From positions 2,108,001-2,172,000 of the forward strand of contig JAHEWK010000014.1 of the NCBI GenBank assembly GCA_020740775.1: DNA of 64,000 nt, in the 5' to 3' direction. Source of the DNA: Ilyonectria destructans. Its lineage: Eukaryota > Ascomycota > Sordariomycetes > Hypocreales > Nectriaceae. Made by a program: the position numbers and the translations under genes. Each line of letters begins with the position of its first letter. The first letter of the stretch is position 1. Shown in pieces: positions 23,078 to 33,910 of this stretch. The notes beneath the pieces were generated by a model that worked only from the letters and a program-made list of their open reading frames with translations, made no database searches and had not been told where the DNA came from.

Positions 23078-24051
23078 TGCGATGGACGCCAGCAGAAACA
23101 GAGACTACAAAGCGACTATACGACTCAGCGCACCTCTGGGGCAAGATGTTAAGCCTCGCTCATGGATGTCCCCTGTCGCTGATCATGCGTCCATACCCAA
23201 GCAGCGATGTTCTTGACAAGTTTGACGACACGCAAAGCTAGAAGCCTATGCTTGCTGTTCAAGTGGGAGAGTCCGTGAGTTAGTCCCTTGTTATCGTCTC
23301 CTTATTATTTGCGCCCATTGTTTACCTAGTAACTGACGGCAATCGGCGACTTTCCCGAGATGGAACCCTGTCTGTCTGCCAGTGTTCACCTAACTGCTGA
23401 CGACCAGGGTCTGGCTGTCAATGGAACGTCTGCGCAGCCGCTGGTGCTCTGCTCCAAAGAAAAAATTGTCCTCTCCAAGATAATCGAGCGTATGGTCTCG
23501 ACCTTGTTCTCCACGAGATCGAACCTCGACAGCCTGGGCCGCCGGGTGTGCATAGACACGCTGGGACTCGACACGTGCCGTTGGCAGGAGTCTCTGCCGG
23601 ATAGCATCAGGCGGAACAAGTGGGAGGCCCCCGAATTCGCCCTTGCTTCTCAGCGTGGCGGCATTGCAGTGAGTATCGACCAGTAAGCCCCTGAATGATC
23701 CTGGACCCTTCCCGACTAACGATTCCGTCTAGTATGCTATTCGGAAGCGCGCGTATCGCCCTTCACTGTGATCAAACAAACTCCAACCAAGGCGATGACA
23801 GGGCTCGCCTGGTCTGCATATCCTCCGCACAGGAGGTGGTGTCCATTTTCCGCCGTTACCGAAGCCGGTTTGGGTTGTCACATGCTCCCCTCATCTTCAT
23901 ATACGGCATGGTTCAGGCCATTCGTTCCCTCATAACCTTTGAGAGTACGTCGGAGTCACAATACTTGATACAGGCGCTGGACAAGTGCTGTGTCACCTGG
24001 GGACTCGCGGGGCAGGCGAGAAAACACACATATCAACGTATGGTGGCTTAA
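23078..24051 (+). pseudogene. Fragment of a fungal-specific (Zn2Cys6-type) transcription factor
   Basis: Two exons join well: 23360-23682 and 23733-24051 across an intron with a CTAAC branch site, giving VSIDHMLFGSARIALH. This, with LSKIIERMVSTLFSTR, LCRWQESLP-type sequence (TCRWQESLPDSIRRNKWEA) and VVSIFRRYRSRFGL, is the C-terminal half of the middle homology region of fungal Zn2Cys6 regulators. A less certain upstream piece near 23110-23230 (SAHLWGKMLSLAHG) may be the preceding part, ended by a stop. No DNA-binding cluster is visible and the normal C-terminus is missing. I read it as a broken gene; a short functional remnant cannot be excluded. Confidence 0.5.
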
Positions 24052-24289
24052 CGCATTGCTGCTACGTATACCCTTTCTATCAATATGGTATCACATAATC
24101 GGACAGTATTGCATAGTTTCAATTCTACATGCATAAAATTGTTAACCTGCTAGCCTTTTCCCAACCGGTAGCCCCATATCCAAACCCGCCTTGAGAGCAG
24201 CGGCGGCGCCGTAGCCAACGAGAGGCGGCGTGTGGTTGACCTCCTGGACGATCTTGTGGTCAACGTAAAAGACCCTCTCCGACGGATCC

Positions 24290-27017
24290 ATGTCGACATA
24301 TCCGGCCTACGTCTTCGTGTCGTGGCTCACGGTGCTGTCGATCCCCCTGGTAAGTCTGACCCCGTCTTCATGTGCCGAAAGCTGCTATCTTGCCAACACG
24401 AAGCCAATGCAACTAGTGACGACCATGGCCATCCCCGTCTGGGGCGTCTCCCTCGATACCAGCTCGACAAACGACATCGTCTTGACGAGCTCCGTCCAGC
24501 CGCCACGCTTCGCCGTCACCATCACCCCGCAAGTACAAGCAAACCGTGGCTTCAACCCTAACCCTCGGGGCAGGAATACCTCTTCATCCAGGCTAACCTC
24601 GCGCCACCTCGTCCAGGGTCGTGAACATCACCGAGTCCGTTCGGGAGAACCCCGAGTTATACCCCTGGAGTCAATCAGCCTGGACCCGTTCCTGCAATCC
24701 CGAGCTCCGGGTGTAGCGCAGGTTGATATCTAAAACGGCATCGGGAGTGTCACCCTTGAGATCTCCTACCTCGAAGAGAAGCTACCGCCCTTGGGGGATG
24801 GGAAGGTGTGGAGCGTCTTTAAGACGGTAAATGCCGGTGATCTTGTCCATGTCGAAAAACAAGACAGCCATCGGAGCTACGCCATGGTAACGCTCCCCAC
24901 AACCAACTTTCTTCCCAGCCCCGAGACGCCATCACACAGCCAACGCTTCATCACGCCGCTCAAATTCGCGCTCGAGTCGCCCGAGGGACTGCACCTGCTC
25001 TCTCCGCTGGCCAGCGGTGGACACCTATTTAGTCACCTCCAAAGAGAGCGGCGTTTTGCCGTCGACAAGGCGAGATTTTACGTTGCTGAGCTCGTTTGTC
25101 TGCTCGAGTACCTGCGCGACAAGCGCATTGTCGCCTCCATCAAGCCGGAAAACATCCTGATAGATGCCCTCGACCACATCAGTCTATGCACCCCTGGGCT
25201 TTTCGGGTTGGACATGCAGGATGGAGGTGGCATCATACCTGGCACGCCGGAATACCCGGCTCCCGAGCTTCTTCTCGGCCATGCGGCTTCCAGGATGGCG
25301 GATTGGTGGACCTTGGGAATCCTCCTACACGAGATGTTAACCGGCCTGCCACCGTTGTATCATAAGGACGTCGACGAGAAGCAGCAGAGGATTATCGACC
25401 AAGGCTTACAGTTTCCCGACGAGCTTCCGTCGGCCGCCGAGGATGTCTTAATTCGACTTCTCGATAAGGATCCCGCCAAACGCCTAGGAGTAGGCGGGGT
25501 GTCCGAAGTAACATCCCACGCCTTCTTCCACGGCATCAAGTGGAACGAGGTCCAGGGGAAGAATCCAAGCCCCTTCAAGCCCAGTACTATAGCAACGGTC
25601 TTCCCTATCGAGCCTAGAAAGCCTAGAAACCCCAGAAAATCCAGAAAACCCGAGACCTCCCCAAGCCCATGGTCAGGAGTGCGACGGCAGTCTCAGGGGC
25701 TTATATACGAGCGAGTGGATTTCGGTCCGTTTGTTTTCTGGGAGCAGGTAAGTCGGGTCCGCGAAAACGCCGGAGGACATGCCTTAGACCAGGCTTCATC
25801 TATGTCCGAGGATGATGGATGGGACGTGTTGTGGCAGCCAGCATCTCGAAGGTTCAATTTCAAGAATCGCCTGACCAGCGAAGAGCGTGCAGCCGATGTT
25901 CAAGCCGCAGACCGGCGGCCCCAGGCACCTCCACCTGCTCATTCCGATCCAACATCCAACGAGCTCCCCAGCCAGAGCCAGGCGGAGGCGGCGCTTGCGC
26001 TTGCGTTGGAGCTGGGATGCGGCAAACGTGTCATCTCGAAACTCCTCGAGCATGGCGTCAACTTGAACGCCCCGATTCTCAAGTACGGAGTATCAAATTT
26101 GACGCTGCCCGAAAGCGTAGAAATGATCCCGGCTACGTCGCTGGACTGGGCCGTCGAACACAGCAAGGCTGATCTCGTCAATCTCTTCCTCGACATGGGC
26201 GCCGATCCAAACTCAACCGCCCACGCAATACAGGGGCCTGCACTGGTAAACGCGGTCAGGAGAAGGAACCTGCAGTTCGTAGACATCCTCGTACGGAGAA
26301 CCAACAGGGTCTCATCGACCAGAAGCCTTGGCCTAGCAGTGGACCAGGCGGATACCACCATCGTCGATACCCTACTGGCGAACGGCGTTCCCTGCGATTT
26401 CGAAGAATCCGACAGGCCCCGCCCCCAAAATCCCAATCATTACGACAGCTGCACCTTTGGAAGCACTCCGGAACTCGAAGCGGAACACTTCATCCCCCCT
26501 CTCGTCCGGGCAGCTCAACTAGGCAACGCAGACCTAGTCCGGTTACTACTCCAATGTCAGCTACCACGGCCTAACCGGCGGTCGCGAGGAACCCGGGGAC
26601 CCAGTCCCGATAATGCCAGCTCCCAAGTTCTCCTGCACAAGGGTCGCACAGTTGGCCATGGAACTGGGCTATTCCGAAATTGTCCAGTTACTCCTAGACA
26701 GCGGCGCGGATATCCATCTCGCCCAACCCAGCTGGCCCGTGCCGGGTCATACTTGTAAGTTGGTGCCAAGGACTGTATATCTCGAGGTGACGGCTGGGCT
26801 GGAGGCCGAGGTCGGGATAAGGGCAGGCGGTAGATCTACGACGTGGAGGTTTCGTCGATATATAAAAATGTTGCACCGTTTTCGATGCTGGAAGAAAACT
26901 CCGGATTCCTTCTTTTTAATACACTTGGGGATCCTTCGAGAATCCGACACCTCTAACTTCTTGCTTCCATTGATGAGATCAAGAAGGACAGCAGAAGCCT
27001 TGGGCGCGGCAAGCTGA
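24290..27017 (+). pseudogene. AGC-type pseudokinase with ankyrin repeats, disrupted
   Basis: The main frame (24791-26758) has the order of an AGC kinase (YPK-like): a degenerate nucleotide loop, then LHLLSPLASGGHLFSHL, the catalytic region VASIKPENILID, LCTPGLFGLDM, GTPEYPAPELLLG and DWWTLGILLHEMLTG, ending in an AGC-tail-like SPFKP. The VAIK Lys is replaced (YAMVTL), HRD lacks its Asp, and DFG is TPG, so catalysis is not expected. Ankyrin-like units follow (LLEHGVNLNAP, LFLDMGADPNS, LLANGVPCDF). An in-frame TAA at 24731-24733 separates a same-frame upstream piece (24290-24730). A frameshift near 26551-26560 moves the ankyrin part into another frame (SYHGLTGGREEP, then LAMELGYSEIVQLLLDSGAD) that runs to 27017. 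It is probably a decayed gene, unless unrecognised introns explain both breaks. Confidence 0.65.
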
Positions 27018-27704
27018 ATTTCCTTCGATTAGGAATCTAACATGGATACCGAAATCGATGCTTAATGCGTACCAAAAAAAGATACCTGGTGCTTGGCCCA
27101 TGAGCTTCCATGGTCAATGACCAGGTTTTACTACTGTCAGGAGGCCGAACGCCCTACATTCTCCGTCCACAGGAAATGCCTGAGCAGTATTCATTTGTGG
27201 GGGAGGCTTTTGTGGAAGGAATAATGCAAGGTGAAGCACTATTGGACAAAGAGTTCAACTTTGTGCCCATCGAACTTATATAGCATTGTCATAGCCTCTG
27301 AAAAGATTTCGGGCGCTGTAGTAAGATGGAACCCAATGGCTGAGTAGAGAAATATGGCTAACAGGCGTCCGATCATGTGATATAGGCTTTGCACCTTTCA
27401 CTTGATTTGAGTTTTTGGGGTCTGGGAGCCCGGCAAATGTGACGATGTAAGGGGATCAACTTGTACTTAGTGTTGAGGCAATGGCAGACGCCTATATTTT
27501 ACACCCTTGACTAGACCTTATCGGTGAGCATGGCTGTTTTGAGCTAAAGAGCATCCCGTTGCAGTTGGTTATGAGTGACTAGTAAGCTAATAATGAGTGG
27601 TAGCATCCACAACTAGTGTGCTATCTTACATAGTACAGCGAAAAATATTAAAGGCGAAGAACGACAATGAAATGAACGTCTAATGGCTGCGTTTCCTAGT
27701 TTAA
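27018..27704. other. Intergenic, 687 bases
   Basis: This stretch separates the disrupted kinase/ankyrin gene from the 3' end of the convergent membrane protein gene. No feature seen. Confidence 0.5.
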
Positions 27705-28723
27705 TTATTCCCGCTTCTCCCTCTGTTTTTTGGCCATTTTACAATACTGCATAGTCGACAAGAGATGATACCAGAAAAGGGTTGACCAAACAAGGAGCAT
27801 AATAGCAGTAGCACCTAAAACGAAGGCTATTGAGAATAGAGCTACCCCATATGAGAATTTCTGAAAGCCAATGTTGTCTCTAAACCTGTTGGTAGCCGAT
27901 GCTACCTGCATAGCAGATAGAACGACAGTAAGGTAGATGAACACGGCCAAAAACCAACTGAAATTTCGTTCAAAAAGGGTTGTGTAGCGCGTCGATGCTG
28001 ACATAAAGCCATGAGTTACGTTATGTAGGGAGAACCCAGCGGCACCATAACGGTAGAGAGAATTGAGGCGAGTTAGACGTAGCTCGCCGTAGTGGTAGCG
28101 ACTGTCCACCTGGCATAGCTTGCGTGCATCGACGCGGTCCAAGAATTCAACCATGAATGAAGTCCAAGCGTCCCAGGTAATCTCACTGGGTAGAAGACCG
28201 ATCTCTATCGCGAGGCGCAGGTCGCTTTTGGAACAGACAAGCCAGGCATAAGACAGAAGTAGGCCACAAGCACACTTATGAAGTGCATCATCGTTGCAAA
28301 GTTCGGTTCTCCAGAAGTCGTAGTTTAGAAGATATGTAGGCAGTGGTTTAATGAAAATAGATTTCTCGTGCCACACAAGATGCTCATCGGGAGACTCGGT
28401 GGCGTAAATCGTACGCAAGAGTAATTGCTGTCGATGAAGAGGTCGGGCAAATCTTGGCAGGCCGGCGAGCCAAAGATACTGGTGGACTTTGCCGAGTCGA
28501 GGGGTGTGGAGATCGGCATTGAGATATGCACTCTTGTCCTTTTCTCGATCACAGCACAGGTCGTTGCCCCAAACGCGGTGTGTGAGGGTCAAGGCCGTCA
28601 ACAACTTGAAAGTCTTTGCCTCTGAGAATGGTGGTTCTAGCGGGTCATTCTGGGAACATTAAAGTCTGTCTTGTTCTGTAAAATCGCCGGTGAACTTACT
28701 GTTCCGGTAGCCATGGGGTGCAT
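27705..28723 (-). CDS. Fungal membrane protein, DUF6601-like
   Basis: About 322 residues in two exons, 28723-28700 and 28649-27705; the join gives MHPMATGTNDPLEPPFSEAK. The body carries the pattern HTPRLGKVHQYLWLAGLPRFARPLHRQ in pieces (TPRLGKVHQYLWLAGLPR; ARPLHRQQLLLR), then HLVWHEKSIFIKPLP and CGLLLSYAWLV. I associate these with the fungal family DUF6601, often annotated as integral membrane protein or, misleadingly, as subtilisin-like protease. No protease triad is visible. Two C-terminal membrane spans are clear (WFLAVFIYLTVVLSAM and VALFSIAFVLGATAIMLLVW), and the tail is basic (KKQREKRE). Function is unknown. It is divergent from the galectin-like/hydrolase gene. Confidence 0.75.
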
Positions 28724-29474
28724 TGGAGAAAACAGTGTTTTGAAAGCAGCTCGATGAATGCGTGATATTTGGCTGTTTGCGTTGTCCAGCCGTCCCAGCC
28801 TTACTCGAATATATTATGGTATCTTACTACCGGGTGTTATCATATGCAAATAAGGATATGGAACAAAGAGAGAAAATAAATTAAACCCGGCCGCTGCGAC
28901 CCTCAATTTGGGTTCTCATCAACAAACGTGGCTAGATCTTGGCCACCTTCGTCTAAATCAATTGTATCCTCTCAGGATGCTGACCCGGTAGTTCACAGAG
29001 GACCATGGGGCTAACTGTGTTTTCAGTTGAACAGGTGTCCTCCAGGCAAAGATTGTTTATTCTTATCTCGGAAATTAACTCTACAGCCTGATTTTCTGGT
29101 TGACCAGCCCGCTATTGGTTGCCAAGAAACGGCTGGTGTTGGTGGCTGCCACAATCTGAGCCAACCAGGCTGAACTGAATAAGACGCGTGATCCAAGTGG
29201 GAGCCTTGGGCGGGGAAAATGCCGCAAAGACCTGACGGATGACTTCTTTCATCCTACAACGTCCGAGAGCACTGGCCTTTCCCGCTGTCTCGTTATTGAA
29301 GAGAGTTCTGCATTCATTCCCTATCTAGTTTACGACATCGACGTCGGAACTGATGTCCAAGTTTGGATACACCCTATTCTCTTCGAGATGCTTTAGAAAT
29401 TTCTTTCAGTCTTCTACTCAATTCTCAGTGCATTCTTAAAGCCCGTTTTATTTGTTGGAGCACCGTTGGTGGCT
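28724..29474. promoter_or_regulatory. Divergent intergenic region
   Basis: This is a 751 base space between the membrane protein gene and the galectin-like/hydrolase gene, transcribed away from each other. It presumably holds both promoters. No motif is claimed. Confidence 0.45.
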
Positions 29475-31382
29475 ATGGAGAAATCGACTGAGACATGGGT
29501 GAAGATCAATGACAGGACTTCGATTCTGAGACTACATCAACCGTTTACATCTGGAGACCGCGTAACATTCTCCTCCTCGACTTGGAAATGGAATCCTCGC
29601 GCACCCCCAAAGATGAGCCTGAACCTTTTGAACGAGTATCACGAAATAGTGCTACACATGTCTTTTATCGCCCAAGACGACAGACTTGTGCTTAACGACC
29701 GCCCACTGTTGGATCACTGGCGCGACGAGGTGCAAGTGCCGAATCTAAAAAACAATCTTTTCGGTGGCGATTTTGAGATATCTGTCTTGGATTTGGACGA
29801 CGAATATCGAATTCTAGCCGGCAATAGGGAAATGCATACCTTTGTAAAAAGAGGTATTACTGGACCAGTTGTCGCGGTAGCTCATCAACGCTCAAACTAT
29901 GACCAATCTGGATTGTGCTACGAGTTTAACGTGGAAATGCGCAAAAGGATTGAAACTGGACAAAACATTGTTCATGCGGAACTGTCCCCGAAGGAGAAAA
30001 TTGATCACGAACAACCTTCAAGGTATGCGAGACACTTAGGCTCATAGTGAAGTATGACATTGAAGACTGAGAATGTGCAGGGATCAAAAGCAATCTAGGA
30101 AGACATATCGCATAAGTGGCGTGCCAAAAGGTTGGGAGTTGGATCGCTTGACGGACTTTTTAAGAGACGAGTTCATTGAAAAGGAAGATGGTTTTGTGGA
30201 AGTCCGATCACTCTGCGTCGACATTAGCGGCAAGCTGAAAACAGCGACGGTAATGTTCGACATCGACAATCAGACAATGCATCAAGACCAATGGAACATC
30301 AAACTTCCAGCAAATCGCCCCGCCGACCAGCGAAGCATCAACATTGAAGCTGAATTTCTCGGCCTGACCATGCTGGCTGCTCCTAGCGTCCCGGAGGAGC
30401 ACCAGGTTGAGTATGGAGCGTACAAAAAATACGTCGTCCAAGCTAACTTATACCAGCATCGTCGCTATGACTGGCCTGGGTGGGCACGCTTTTGGGTCGT
30501 TTAAAGAAAGGGGGGGAAACTTCATGTGGCTCCGAGACTCCATCCACCTTCGACTTCCAAATGCGCGCGTAATGACATATGGCTATGAATCGCATGTACC
30601 ACAAAGCGGGAGCTTTCAGAACATCGCTGATCTCGCGTCAAACTTTCAACGCACTCTTGAAATGATCAACAGGGCAAATAACGCCAAGCCGATTCTCATC
30701 ATCGCCCACAGCTTGGGAGGGTTGATCGTCCAGGAGGTAAGGTCACTTGGACAGTTGTGTTGATTTGATTTTGACATGGTCCTTAGGCGCTCATGACGAT
30801 GTTAAAGTCAGACGAGAAATCCGAAAACCTGGCTGCTGAGGCAGTGTGTGGACTTGTATTCTTTGGGGTGCCGCATCATGGCATGGATATCAAATCGCTT
30901 GTCCCTATGGTAACAGGGAATCCAAATGAGGAATTGATTCGGTCTCTCAACAAATACAAGGTTGATGGTAAAGAATACCAGGCCTTCCCGGCAGGGGCGG
31001 GTGATGACAAACCAGAGGTTGTTTACTTTTACGAAACCTCAAAATCGTCAACTGCAATCAAGGTGAGTCAGTTTGTAGTAACGAAAATGATACACGAAGA
31101 TAAATTAACAACTGGTAGGGGTCGGATGGAAAATGGAGTATGAGCGGACCACTTCGTATCCTTGTTGACAAAGACTCGGCAACCAATTCAGCAAGGACCG
31201 ATCGTGTATGTCCTATTAACCGTAACCACTCTAACCTAGTTAAATTCTCGGAACATGACCATATATTGGCCACAGTTCTTGAAGAAATCGAAAGACTTGC
31301 GGTACGGATGCCTAAGATTCAACCTGAGGTTCGCAATACAAAACCGAAACGAAGTCTTTGGAATGACTTCCTTGGGATTTGA
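29475..31382 (+). CDS. Galectin-like domain fused to alpha/beta hydrolase (DUF676-like)
   Basis: About 565 residues in five exons: 29475-30022, 30081-30410, 30457-30736, 30787-31062 and 31119-31382, each join keeping frame. Residues 1-150 look like a galectin fold: KMSLNLLNEYHEIVLHMSF, then DRLVLND, HWRDEV, FEISVLDLDDEYRILAGN. These match galectin strand order, with the conserved Asn and Trp of the sugar site kept but the HxNPR motif altered. Residues about 185-290 form a small domain starting YRISGVPKGWELDRL, seen before hydrolases of fungal NLR-like proteins. The hydrolase part has DIVAMTGLGGHAFGSFKER, the nucleophile elbow AHSLGG (Ser) and FFGVPHHGMD. No signal peptide, NACHT or repeat domain is present, so it is probably cytosolic. 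By context and domain types a role in self/non-self or defence is plausible but inferred. Confidence 0.75.
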
Positions 31383-32209
31383 CTTAGATAGTCATTAATA
31401 TCACTTTCGCTCATTGCATCATAACCGATATTATTCTTATGGTCTTTAATTCAATAGGGTGAACAAAACAGGGCACATTGTAGCACGCACCCATTGGGAG
31501 GGAAAACCTGCTACATAACTCGATTGAATGCCACAAAATTTCGTGATACCGACTTCTCCAACAATAAGTGATGTTCGTCCTGATCCAAAAAGAAATACAC
31601 GATTACCTCTGACCACTTCTCTCTGAATGTCTAACGACTGAGTATCAAAAGGAAGTCGCACTGCGGACTTCTGCTTTTCTGGCGTATCCGAACACCTTAA
31701 AAGCTCCAGAGCTTGGTCTGTCAGTTCTCGAAGAGATGTTTATCCATCTTGGTTGATGCTGTGCAGAGAGTCATGCAATAACGGCGGTGGCTGAGCAAAG
31801 AGGTTCGAGATCTTAGGTCCAGATGAGCATCAATCACGATGGTTAAGGTGGCTGCGAGAGGTTTTCGTTGGGTTAAGCGAAGGCGTAGCAGTCTGGGCTA
31901 CCGCATGGCTCTTATGTCGCAGCCAGTGGCCAAACTGCCTCACACATGAGCCAGGCATTTTAAGGATTTGGAATCAGTGATCGGTTTCGGGGGAGGTTCG
32001 GGCGTTGTCCACATCTGAAGAAAAGTTGTAAGCATTGTCACAAGGCCTGGTCATAAAAAATGAGTGTCTCTGTCGCTGAGAGATGTGTGTAAACTTTGGT
32101 AATCGCTATATTAGTCACATTCAACACTGAAAAAAAAAAAACTTATTATCTCTCGGATGAACGACATTCTACGGCCTAACAACTACTAAGATAAAAGAGA
32201 GCTATGTAC
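31383..32209. other. Intergenic, 827 bases
   Basis: Convergent region between the galectin-like/hydrolase gene and the first HET gene. It contains an A-run near 32130. No gene seen. Confidence 0.5.
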
Positions 32210-33910
32210 TTAAGCCAGAAGGTAGTCGCCCTTCTCCCAAGTGCTCCAGGGCACTCCTATTTTCTCTGGGTTCTCAATCACAGTCTGGGCCAAGGGCGTA
32301 TTCATTCGGCGTTGAGAACTCGCCATCCAGGAACAATACCCAACTCTACTCCAAGGCTTCCCTTTTCCTTCCACTATTTGCACCAAAAGCAAGCCGATAT
32401 GATACTCCAAGTCCCAAGCTTCATCGGAGGAATTGTCCTCAGTCTGTACGTCGGTTATGACGGAGCCCAGACGGAGGACTCGATATCTTCCCAGATGATG
32501 TGGTAGCAGGTTCGGAAGATCTGCTGGCAGAACCACCTTAGTCGTAGCATCTTCCAATGACTTTAAAAGATCTGGCTGAGGTGGCGAAAACTCGTCTTTG
32601 ATCTGAATGAATTGACAAGGCGTCGACCTCGAAGCATCAAGATAGATATGAGGAAGGAAGGGCACGTTTTGGCTGCCTCTCTGCTTCACCTGGAGTGATG
32701 TCCAGAAATCAACCAGATCATGCGCAGTTGTTGAGACACTAGTGAAGAGAGGTTTGCGATGTGAGCCTTCTACCCTGCAGGTATTTCTGTACCTCGATGT
32801 GGCAGCAAACACCAGCGGGATAGTTGTGTTGCGGCTAACTATCCATGCTTTAGACGAGTCAACTGGCGCTTCATGAACAAACAACTGTGATCCGACGGGG
32901 CTTGAGTTGTTCAAAACCAAGGCGAAATCCGTAAGGAGGCGGTCGACATCGTTACTCTCAGGCATGCAGATATCGTAGACCTGCATGATTCCGTACACGG
33001 CATCTTGGGGCAACCGGGCCTGGCGTTTGGCGGCTGCGCGATATAACAGAAATTGGTTCCGGCTATTTATCGACAACAAGCCTGAATCGATGATCATTTT
33101 GCACATTGCCTGTGACTCTGGCGTATTGTCTCGATAGAAAGCCACCCAGATCATGCGAAAGCTGGCCGAAATGAAAGTCAATGAGATCGGAACCGGCATT
33201 GCGTGACCTGTTTCTTGGCCGTTGCGGTAGAGAACATGCTGGACGGTATCGCATGATCTGGACATGATGTAAGGTTGGCTGAGCCAAGCCTCCTGGAGAG
33301 TCCACAACGACGTGAACCATCCTTGTCCCGCAATGTCTGCGACAGCCTCATGTAGCGATCTGCGGTCCACGGTGCCAACGGCGACAAATGGTTGCAGCTT
33401 GTATTCCATGCCAAAGCCCTGTTGAGACGGCGCGAAAGAATCCAGGATGTGTAGAGATCGAAGCATCCGTCCCGTTTCCCACGGTGTGATCCAGGCGAAG
33501 ACGGCTTTCGCTCCTCGAAATATCGCCGCCTGCCGGTTGATTTCGTCCAGCTTGATGCTGTTGTTTTTCTGATCGATGCATGCGACATCAAGCCAGAGAA
33601 ACTGCATGCCGTCCGCAGCGCGGTTGATGGCCACCTGGAATTCATTCACGGTGAAATGGCTTGACTTGATACCGGGGATGTCCCATGTGACCCCCAGTAT
33701 CTTGATGGCAGGCCGATTTCTACCTTCGAACCGTCCCCATGTGTAGGATATCGCGTTGTATTGAGGCTCTCTGATGTTATTGTATGCGTTCTTTGCGTCA
33801 CGCTCGTAGGAGGTCATCGTGGGAACATGCAGGAGTCGCCTTGGCCATACCCGAGGAGTTTCCCTTGTTGTTGGCGCCCGTAGCGAGCGCTGGTCGTCGA
33901 TTCTAACCAT
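32210..33910 (-). CDS. HET-domain protein 1
   Basis: Single-exon protein of 566 residues. HET domains are found in proteins that trigger heterokaryon-incompatibility cell death and are predicted TIR-related folds. The signatures are YNAISYTWG (51-59), FLWLDVACIDQ (about 104-114), a conserved RQAAIFRGAKAVFAWI and GWFTSLWTLQEA (about 196-207). The N-terminus VWPRRLLHVPTM is shared with the paralogs at 35326, 39931 and 45784. DAVYGIMQVYD and RVGYCSW near the end are also shared, but the tail ends differently (KGDYLLA). No signal peptide or membrane segment is visible. Start at the first ATG fits the paralogs. No known het locus is claimed. Confidence 0.88.
   Translation of the reverse strand: MVRIDDQRSLRAPTTRETPRVWPRRLLHVPTMTSYERDAKNAYNNIREPQYNAISYTWGRFEGRNRPAIKILGVTWDIPGIKSSHFTVNEFQVAINRAADGMQFLWLDVACIDQKNNSIKLDEINRQAAIFRGAKAVFAWITPWETGRMLRSLHILDSFAPSQQGFGMEYKLQPFVAVGTVDRRSLHEAVADIAGQGWFTSLWTLQEAWLSQPYIMSRSCDTVQHVLYRNGQETGHAMPVPISLTFISASFRMIWVAFYRDNTPESQAMCKMIIDSGLLSINSRNQFLLYRAAAKRQARLPQDAVYGIMQVYDICMPESNDVDRLLTDFALVLNNSSPVGSQLFVHEAPVDSSKAWIVSRNTTIPLVFAATSRYRNTCRVEGSHRKPLFTSVSTTAHDLVDFWTSLQVKQRGSQNVPFLPHIYLDASRSTPCQFIQIKDEFSPPQPDLLKSLEDATTKVVLPADLPNLLPHHLGRYRVLRLGSVITDVQTEDNSSDEAWDLEYHIGLLLVQIVEGKGKPWSRVGYCSWMASSQRRMNTPLAQTVIENPEKIGVPWSTWEKGDYLLA

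Noticed and set aside
27705..28723. Protease function for the DUF6601-like protein
   Set aside because: Such proteins are often labelled subtilisin-like, but no Asp/His/Ser triad or signal peptide is visible here.
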